From assembly GCA_035507915.1 (NCBI GenBank), contig DATJNS010000145.1, positions 1 through 19,128 on the forward strand: 19,128 nt of DNA. The letters are read 5' to 3'. The position numbers and the translations under genes are program-made. The notes beneath the pieces are model-generated. The model was not told the origin of the DNA. It made no database searches and worked only from the letters and a program-made list of their open reading frames with translations. Below, piece after piece: positions 14,373-19,128 of this stretch (positions are counted from its first letter, which is position 1; the number at the start of each line of letters is the position of its first letter). Origin of the DNA: JACQAI01 sp035507915. Its GTDB lineage: Bacteria > Pseudomonadota > Alphaproteobacteria > Elsterales > Elsteraceae.

Positions 14373-15212
14373 CTATTCGGGCACCAGCCAGTCGAGCCTG
14401 CGGACGGCGTTCGGCTGGCCGAGCGCGGGGCCGAGCGCGTCCAGGAGCGGCGCGAGGGCGTCCTCGAGGCGCCACGGCGGGTTGACCAGGATCAGGCCCG
14501 AGCCGCGCAGCACGTCGGGCGCCGTCTCGTCCGGGGCCGCGACGAACTCGACGGCCATCAGCTTGCGCAGACCGCTGTCGACCAGCGCGCCGTGGAACCG
14601 GTCGAGCGCGCCGCGCGCCTTGAGGGGATACCACAGCGCGTACTGGCCGGTCGGCCAGCGGCGATGCGCGCCGCGCAGCGCCGCGACCACGTGCACGAGC
14701 TCGTCGCGCTCCTCGTAGGGCGGGTCGATCAGCACCAGCCCGCGGCGTTCGCGCGGCGGCACGAACGCGCCCAGGGCCTCGTAGCCATCGCGCGCATGCA
14801 CGTGAACGCGCGCGTCGTCGCGGAACCGCCGGCGCAGCGCCGCGGCATCATCCGGATGGAGCTCGCAGAGGACAATGCCGTCCTGCGGGCGCAGCAGCGC
14901 CTGCGCCAGCGCGGGCGAGCCCGGATAGACCGTCAGCGCGTCCAGCGTCGGCTGCGCGGCGCGCACCAGCGCGGCGTAGCGCGCCAAGGCCGGCGGCGGC
15001 GCGCCGTCGAGCAGCCGGCCGATGCCGGCGCGGAACTCGCCGGTCTTCGCGGCGGCCTCGGCGGTCAGGTCGTATTGCCCGCAGCCGGCGTGCGTATCGA
15101 TGTAGCAGAACGGCGTGGCCTTGCGCGCGAGCTGCTCGATCAGCAGCACCAGCACCGCGTGCTTGAAGACGTCGGCGATGCCGCCGGCGTGGAACGCGTG
15201 ACGGTAGTTCAC
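14373..15212 (-). CDS. rlmJ: 23S rRNA (adenine(2030)-N6)-methyltransferase
   Basis: Starting at GTG 15212 the product reads VNYRHAFHAGGIADVFKH, the characteristic RlmJ/YhiR N-terminus with its conserved basic and aromatic residues, so the longer upstream frame is rejected. The 279 residues match the family length of about 280. THAGCGQYDL (40-49) is the SAM-binding segment, and LIDPPYEERDE contains the catalytic D-P-P-Y motif (163-166) of N6-adenine methyltransferases. LILVNPPW occurs near the C-terminus. The enzyme methylates A2030 of 23S rRNA; in E. coli it is also linked to use of external DNA as nutrient. Its start codon overlaps the ABC-F stop as GTGA, so both are translated from one message. 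Confidence 0.95.
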   Translation of the reverse strand: MNYRHAFHAGGIADVFKHAVLVLLIEQLARKATPFCYIDTHAGCGQYDLTAEAAAKTGEFRAGIGRLLDGAPPPALARYAALVRAAQPTLDALTVYPGSPALAQALLRPQDGIVLCELHPDDAAALRRRFRDDARVHVHARDGYEALGAFVPPRERRGLVLIDPPYEERDELVHVVAALRGAHRRWPTGQYALWYPLKARGALDRFHGALVDSGLRKLMAVEFVAAPDETAPDVLRGSGLILVNPPWRLEDALAPLLDALGPALGQPNAVRRLDWLVPE

Positions 15213-17101
15213 GACGCCCGGGTCGCGTCCTCGAGCTGTTGGGCCAGCTCGAGCCAACGCGCCTCGGCCTCGGCGAGCTCGCGCGCGGCGTGGGCGTGGC
15301 GCCGCGTCAAGGCGGCAAGGCGCTCGCCGCCGTTGCGGTAGGTCTCGGGATCGGCGAGGTCGCGGTCGAGCGCCGCCTTCTCGTCGGTCAACTTGGCGAC
15401 CAGCGTCTCGGCGGCCTGCGCCGCGCGGCGGATCGAGCTCACCGGCCGGTTCGGGCGCGCCGGTGCGGTCGCGGGCAGCGCTTTGGCGACCCGCTCGATG
15501 CGCGGCGGGGTGGGCGGCGCGCTCGGCGCCGGCGCGGCGCGCGGCGTCTCGGCGATCATCCGGCGATAATCGTCGATGTCACCATCGAACGGCGTGGCGG
15601 TGCCGTCGGCGACCAGCCACAGCCGCTCGGCGATCAGCTCGACCAGGTGGCGGTCGTGGGTCACCACGATGACGGCGCCGCCATAGTCGGCGAGGCCTTC
15701 GATCAGGGCGTCGCGCGCCTCCAGGTCGAGATGGTTGGTCGGCTCGTCGAGCACCAGGAGATGCGGCGCATCGTGGGTGATCAGCGCCAGCGTGAGCCGG
15801 GCCTTCTCGCCGCCCGACAGGCCGGTGACCGGCACCTCGGCGCGCGCCTGGCCGAAGCCGAAGCGGCCGAGGCGCGCGCGCACCTGATCGACCCGCGCTT
15901 CCGGCATGCGACGCTGGAGCTCGAGGTAGGGCGTGGCGTCCGGATCGAGCTCGTCGATCTGATGCTGGGCGAAGTAGCCGACGCGCAGCCTGGACGAGGC
16001 GACGCGCGTGCCGCTCATTGTCGGCAACCGTCCGGCGAGCAGCCGCACCAGGGTCGTCTTGCCGTTGCCGTTGGCGCCGAGCAGCGCGATGCGGTCGTCG
16101 GGATCGACGCGGAGGTCGAGACGCTGCAGCACCGGCGCGCCGCCGTAGCCGACCGCCGCGCGGTCGAGCGCGATCAGGGGCGGCGCCAGCTCGTCGGGAT
16201 CGGGGAACTGAAAGCGCACGGCCTCGTCGCGCGCCGCGATCTCGATCGGCTCGAGCCGCGCCAGCGCCTTGATGCGGCTCTGCGCCTGGCGCGCCTTGGT
16301 CGCCTTGGCGCGGAACCGGTCGATGAAGGCCTGGATGTGCTTGCGCTCGGCCTCGCGCTTGACGGCCAGCGCCTCGACATAGGCGAGCCGCTCGCGGCGC
16401 GTGCGCTGGAAGCGCGCGTAATTGCCGCGATAGAAGGTCAGCTTGCCCTGTTCGAGATGGAGGATGCCGTCGGCCACCTCGTCGAGGAAGTCGCGGTCGT
16501 GGCTGACCAGGAGGAACGTGCGCGGATAGCGCTTGAGGAAGCCCTCCAGCCATGCCGCCGCCTCGAAGTCGAGATGGTTGGTCGGCTCGTCGAGCAGCAA
16601 CAGATCGGGCTGGGCGAACAGCTGGGCGGCGAGGGCCACCCGCATGCGCCAGCCGCCCGAGAAGCTGGCGAGCGGACGCTCCTGCGCCGCCTGGTCGAAG
16701 CCCAGCCCGGCGAGGATGGTCGCGGCGCGCGCCGGCGCGGCATGCGCCTCGATGTCGGCGAGCTCGGTGTGGATCTCGGCGATGCGGTGCGGGTCGGCGG
16801 CGGTGTCGGCCTCGGCGAGCAGCGCGGCGCGGCGGCGGTCGCCCGCCAGCACGGTGGCGAGCGGCGTCGTCTCGCCGCCCGGCGCCTCCTGCGCCAGCAT
16901 GCCGATCGTGGTGCCGCGCGGCAGCCGGATCGCGCCGCCGTCGGGCTCGAGCTCGCCCTGGATCAGGCGCAGCAGGGTCGATTTGCCGCTGCCGTTGCGC
17001 CCGACCAGGCCGACGTGATGGCCGGCCGGCACGAACGCGCCGGCCGCGTCGAACAGGGTGCGGCCGGCGATCCGGTAGGTCAGGCTCGAAATCTCCAGCA
17101 T
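15209..17101 (-). CDS. ABC-F family ATPase, ribosome-associated (Uup/YheS-like)
   Basis: The protein has 630 residues and two complete ATP-binding cassettes without membrane domains. Cassette 1: Walker A GRNGSGKST (about 35-43), signature FSGGW, Walker B LLLLDEPTNHLD, switch LLVSHDRDFL. Cassette 2: GANGNGKTT, LSGGEKARL, LLVLDEPTNHLD, VVTHDRHLVE. Between them lies the long basic helical linker (HIQAFIDRFRAKATKARQAQ) that in ABC-F proteins reaches into the ribosomal E site toward P-site tRNA. A C-terminal helical extension with Arg/Glu-rich segments follows. The EPTNHLD repeats and the linker distinguish it from transporters. YheS, Uup and EttA subgroups cannot be separated with certainty by eye. 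Gene order with rlmJ in a GTGA overlap fits a translation role. The start ATG at 17101 is only a few bases from the predicted promoter elements. Confidence 0.93.
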   Translation of the reverse strand: MLEISSLTYRIAGRTLFDAAGAFVPAGHHVGLVGRNGSGKSTLLRLIQGELEPDGGAIRLPRGTTIGMLAQEAPGGETTPLATVLAGDRRRAALLAEADTAADPHRIAEIHTELADIEAHAAPARAATILAGLGFDQAAQERPLASFSGGWRMRVALAAQLFAQPDLLLLDEPTNHLDFEAAAWLEGFLKRYPRTFLLVSHDRDFLDEVADGILHLEQGKLTFYRGNYARFQRTRRERLAYVEALAVKREAERKHIQAFIDRFRAKATKARQAQSRIKALARLEPIEIAARDEAVRFQFPDPDELAPPLIALDRAAVGYGGAPVLQRLDLRVDPDDRIALLGANGNGKTTLVRLLAGRLPTMSGTRVASSRLRVGYFAQHQIDELDPDATPYLELQRRMPEARVDQVRARLGRFGFGQARAEVPVTGLSGGEKARLTLALITHDAPHLLVLDEPTNHLDLEARDALIEGLADYGGAVIVVTHDRHLVELIAERLWLVADGTATPFDGDIDDYRRMIAETPRAAPAPSAPPTPPRIERVAKALPATAPARPNRPVSSIRRAAQAAETLVAKLTDEKAALDRDLADPETYRNGGERLAALTRRHAHAARELAEAEARWLELAQQLEDATRAS

Positions 17102-17157
17102 GGCGCGCTAGATAGCACAGGCGGTTCGGACCAGATATGTCAGGATGGGGCAGGGGC

Positions 17158-17901
17158 ATGCAGCTGCAGCAGTCGACGTGGCACGAGGTCGAGGCCTATC
17201 TGACGCGCTCGCACGGCATCATCATGCCGATCGGCTCGACCGAGCAGCACGGCCCCAACGGCCTGATCGGCACCGACGCGCTGTGCGCCGAGGTGATCGC
17301 GCGCGGCGTCGGCGAGGCGGTCGATGCCTGCGTCGGGCCGACCATCTCGGTCGGCATGGCCCAGCACCATCTGGGTTTTCCGGGCTCGATCACCCTGCGC
17401 CCGTCGACCCTGATCCAGGTCATCAAGGATTACGTGCAATCGCTTCAGCGGCATGGTTTCGAGCGCTTCTTCTTCGTCAACGGCCACGGCGGCAACATCG
17501 CCACCGTGACGGCGGCGTTCTCCGAGCTGTACGCCGAGCGCTCGCTCGATCCGCGCTCCAACGCGCCGGGCATCCGCTGCAAGCTGCGCAACTGGTGGAC
17601 GGGTCCGCGCATCGGCGCCTTGTCGAAGGAGCTCTATGGCGACAGCGAGGGCTCGCACGCCACGCCGTCCGAGGTCGCGGTGACGCAGTATGCGTTCCCC
17701 GACAGCATCAAGACGGCGCGCCTGGATCCGGCGGTGGCGCCGCGCGGCGAGTTCCACGATGCCGACGACTATCGCCGGCGCTTCGCCGATGGGCGCATCG
17801 GCTCGAATCCGGGGCTCGCGACGCCCGAGCACGGCAAGCGCTTCTACGACATCGCCGTCGAGGAGATCAGCGCGGATTATCGCAAATTCATCGCCAACTG
17901 A
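17158..17901 (+). CDS. Creatininase-family metal-dependent amidohydrolase
   Basis: From ATG 17158 the product has 247 residues; an in-frame ATG at 17137 would add seven. The later start fits the family, which begins around the W-x-E-V-E segment, but it is preceded only by a G-rich stretch. Metal-binding motifs are clear: PIGSTEQHGPNGLIGTD (E29, H31, D40), then VGMAQHHLGFPGSITL and FFFVNGHGGN (H110). GDSEGSHATPSE supplies the distal acidic ligand. Family members include creatininase, FAPy/guanidine-type amidohydrolases and the mycofactocin protein MftE. No mycofactocin genes are visible, and creatinine itself is an unlikely substrate for a housekeeping setting. msrB follows 25 bp downstream on the same strand and is probably co-transcribed. 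Confidence 0.9.
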   Translation: MQLQQSTWHEVEAYLTRSHGIIMPIGSTEQHGPNGLIGTDALCAEVIARGVGEAVDACVGPTISVGMAQHHLGFPGSITLRPSTLIQVIKDYVQSLQRHGFERFFFVNGHGGNIATVTAAFSELYAERSLDPRSNAPGIRCKLRNWWTGPRIGALSKELYGDSEGSHATPSEVAVTQYAFPDSIKTARLDPAVAPRGEFHDADDYRRRFADGRIGSNPGLATPEHGKRFYDIAVEEISADYRKFIAN

Positions 17902-17916
17902 GGCGCGAGCAGCGAC

Positions 17917-17921
17917 GGAGG
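17917..17921 (+). promoter_or_regulatory. Ribosome binding site that selects the msrB GTG start
   Basis: GGAGG lies five bases before GTG 17927. The next in-frame ATG (17954) has no comparable site, so the GTG start is preferred. Confidence 0.65.
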
Positions 17922-17926
17922 CAACG

Positions 17927-18337
17927 GTGGCCAAGACCCAAGACGATGACGCGATGAAGCTGGACGACGAGGAGTGGCGCAAGCGCCTGACGCCCGAGCA
18001 ATACGCCGTGCTGCGCCGTCATGGCACGGAGCGCGCCGGCACCAGCCCGCTCGACAAGCGCTACGATCCCGGCGCCTATCTGTGCGCCGGCTGCGGCCAG
18101 ACGCTGTTCACCTCGGAGACCAAGTACGACAGCGGCTCGGGCTGGCCGAGCTTCTGGTCGCCCATCGAGGGCGCGGTCGACACCTCGACCGACTTCAAGC
18201 TGATCTACCCGCGCACCGAGGTCCATTGCAGCCGGTGCGGCGGCCATCTCGGCCACGTGTTCGACGACGGGCCGGCGCCGACCGGCCAGCGCTACTGCAT
18301 GAACGGTGTCGCGCTCACCTTCGAGCCCAAGGGCTAA
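17927..18337 (+). CDS. msrB: Peptide-methionine (R)-S-oxide reductase
   Basis: The 136-residue protein restores methionine from methionine-R-sulfoxide in proteins. Fixed MsrB features appear in order: LTPEQYAVLRRHGTERAGTS, the zinc pair CAGC (C53, C56), the active-site loop SGSGWPSFW (69-77), the second zinc pair CSRC (C101, C104), GGHLGHVFDDGPAPTGQRYC and the catalytic cysteine C124 in RYCMNG. No cysteine is seen at the usual resolving position in the FTSETKYDSG strand, so recycling may differ from two-cysteine forms. There is no signal peptide, so it is cytosolic. It lies 25 bp behind the creatininase-family gene. Confidence 0.96.
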   Translation: MAKTQDDDAMKLDDEEWRKRLTPEQYAVLRRHGTERAGTSPLDKRYDPGAYLCAGCGQTLFTSETKYDSGSGWPSFWSPIEGAVDTSTDFKLIYPRTEVHCSRCGGHLGHVFDDGPAPTGQRYCMNGVALTFEPKG

Positions 18338-18442
18338 GCCGTAGCGCCACACCATCCGGTCGTAGTCCGGTCGCCGATCCAGCAAATTGTGTAGGCGGTT
18401 CGCTGAATCGTCACCTGAGCTTCACCATGGTAAGGGTCTGGC

Positions 18443-18476
18443 GCGGAATCGGTTTTTCCGCCTGACTGGGCAGGCG
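18443..18476 (+). promoter_or_regulatory. Two mutually exclusive hairpins before the response regulator start
   Basis: Hairpin A pairs GCGGAA (18443-18448) with TTCCGC (18456-18461). Hairpin B pairs CGCCTG (18459-18464) with CAGGCG (18471-18476) around a six-base loop. They share bases 18459-18461, so only one can form. Hairpin B contains the only Shine-Dalgarno-like bases (AGGCG) and ends five bases before the ATG. This is the geometry of a small translational switch, but no known RNA family is recognised. Confidence 0.35.
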
Positions 18477-18481
18477 CGACA

Positions 18482-18910
18482 ATGGCCGACGTTGATCGGG
18501 ACGTATTGATCGTCGAGGACGACCCGTCGGTGGCGCAGGCGATCGCCGACGGCGTGCGCCTGGCGGGCTACACGGTCTGCGCCATCTGTGCGACCGGCGC
18601 GGAGGCGATCGACTGGATGCGGCGGCGCCGGCCGCCGCTGGCGATCATCGACGTCGAGCTGGACGATGCGTTGAGCGGCGTGGAGGCGGCGCGCGAGATG
18701 CAGCGCATTGGCCCGATCGGCATCCTGTTCGTCACCGGCTTCCCCGAAACCGTGCGGGCCGCCGACGTCGGCCATGCCTGGATGCCGAAACCCTACCGCG
18801 TGCTCGATCTGATCAACGGCCTCGAGGTGGTGCGGGCGATCAGCACGGGCGGACCGCTGGGCGCACCGCTGCCGGCCGCCTTGCGCCTGATCAGCGAACG
18901 GCGACGCTAG
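18482..18910 (+). CDS. Single-domain response regulator (receiver domain only)
   Basis: The 142-residue protein is a lone CheY-like receiver. The acidic pocket is VEDD (E12, D13, D14), the phosphoacceptor is D57 in LAIIDVEL, and the switch residues are T85 in ILFVTGF and K103 in MPKPY. An Arg-rich tail follows (SERRR). No output domain is present, so it must act through protein contact or as a phosphate relay. The F-V-T-G-F around the switch Thr recalls the alphaproteobacterial FATGUY receivers, but the match is incomplete. No histidine kinase is encoded nearby. It lies 144 bp behind msrB with its own leader, and converges on a second response regulator whose stop is 15 bp away. Confidence 0.9.
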   Translation: MADVDRDVLIVEDDPSVAQAIADGVRLAGYTVCAICATGAEAIDWMRRRRPPLAIIDVELDDALSGVEAAREMQRIGPIGILFVTGFPETVRAADVGHAWMPKPYRVLDLINGLEVVRAISTGGPLGAPLPAALRLISERRR

Positions 18911-18925
18911 CTCGATCGCTCCACG

Positions 18926-19128
18926 CTAGTTGCGCAGGATGGCGTTCACCATATCGGTGAGCGTGTCGGCGTCGAACGGCTTGCTGACCGTATAGGTCGC
19001 GCCGACCGCGGCCGCCACCGCCAGGTAATCCTCCTTCTTGATGCGGCCGCCGCCCGAGATCGCGACGATCTTCTGGTCGGGCAGGCGCTGCTTGATCTCG
19101 ACGATCGTCTCGATGCCCTCCTTGTCCG
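18926..19128 (-). CDS. Response regulator receiver domain, C-terminal part (cut by window edge)
   Basis: The minus strand is open from the window edge to a TAG at 18928-18926, giving 67 codons. They read as the second half of a receiver: DKEGIETIVEIKQRLPDQKI, then VAISGGGR with the switch Ser in the usual place, GATYTVSKPFDADTL with the conserved Lys-Pro, and a short terminal helix. The protein ends right after the receiver, so it has no C-terminal output domain. The phosphoacceptor half lies outside the window. K-E-G-I-E after the missing active-site loop and the I-S-G-G-G-R stretch are common in stand-alone receivers. It is convergent with the response regulator at 18482. Confidence 0.85.
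   Translation of the reverse strand, partial: DKEGIETIVEIKQRLPDQKIVAISGGGRIKKEDYLAVAAAVGATYTVSKPFDADTLTDMVNAILRN

Noticed and set aside
12328..14634. 768-codon minus-strand frame opposite the chemoreceptor
   Set aside because: Antisense artefact of GC-rich codon use; the chemoreceptor hairpin motif on the plus strand is decisive.
15239..17203. 654-codon plus-strand frame opposite the ABC-F gene
   Set aside because: Both Walker A and B sets and signature motifs lie on the minus strand; the plus frame has no domain.
17158..17901. Assignment of the creatininase-family protein as MftE or true creatininase
   Set aside because: No mycofactocin genes or creatine pathway genes are visible; only family-level motifs are supported.

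Overview
This is a very GC-rich, gene-dense stretch of a bacterial chromosome. I identify no tRNA, rRNA, CRISPR array, insertion sequence or phage gene. Composition (strong G/C bias at codon third positions, long spurious antisense frames), frequent GTG starts, and the gene set (creatininase-family protein, Cache/HAMP chemoreceptor, single-domain response regulators, class III cyclase) suggest an alphaproteobacterium, perhaps Rhodospirillales-like. That placement is an inference from style; no marker gene proves it.

Layout. Left part (1-4106): a multi-pass GT-C-like membrane protein runs off the left edge on the minus strand. After a ~450 bp non-coding gap it is followed by a tight plus-strand operon: a cupin sugar-nucleotide 3,4-ketoisomerase (FdtA/QdtA type), a SAM methyltransferase and a family 2 polyprenyl-phosphate glycosyltransferase. 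Middle (4111-10065): an exported HD-domain hydrolase (minus), a luciferase-like flavin oxidoreductase (plus), a DegT/FdtB-type sugar aminotransferase (minus), a PAS-like/class III nucleotide cyclase with a conspicuous AT-rich promoter (minus), and a tandem pair of four-helix SMR-fold proteins of the ArnE/ArnF kind (plus). Right part (10111-19128): pyrC coupled to an amidase, a chemoreceptor, a minus-strand ABC-F/rlmJ pair, a creatininase-family hydrolase with msrB, and two convergent response regulators, the second cut by the window edge.

How they may work together. The most interesting reading is that six genes scattered over the first 10 kb supply each functional class of an undecaprenyl-phosphate-linked amino-sugar pathway: ketoisomerase plus aminotransferase make an NDP-3-amino-sugar, a methyltransferase may decorate it, the family 2 enzyme loads it on the lipid, the SMR pair flips it, and the GT-C-like protein transfers it outside the membrane. 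This resembles the ArnB-ArnC-ArnE/F-ArnT logic for aminoarabinose, but with a FdtA/FdtB-type sugar. The individual family assignments are mostly secure; the assembled pathway is inference. The rest is largely housekeeping (pyrimidine synthesis, rRNA modification, translation factor, methionine sulfoxide repair) and signalling (cyclase, chemoreceptor, response regulators).
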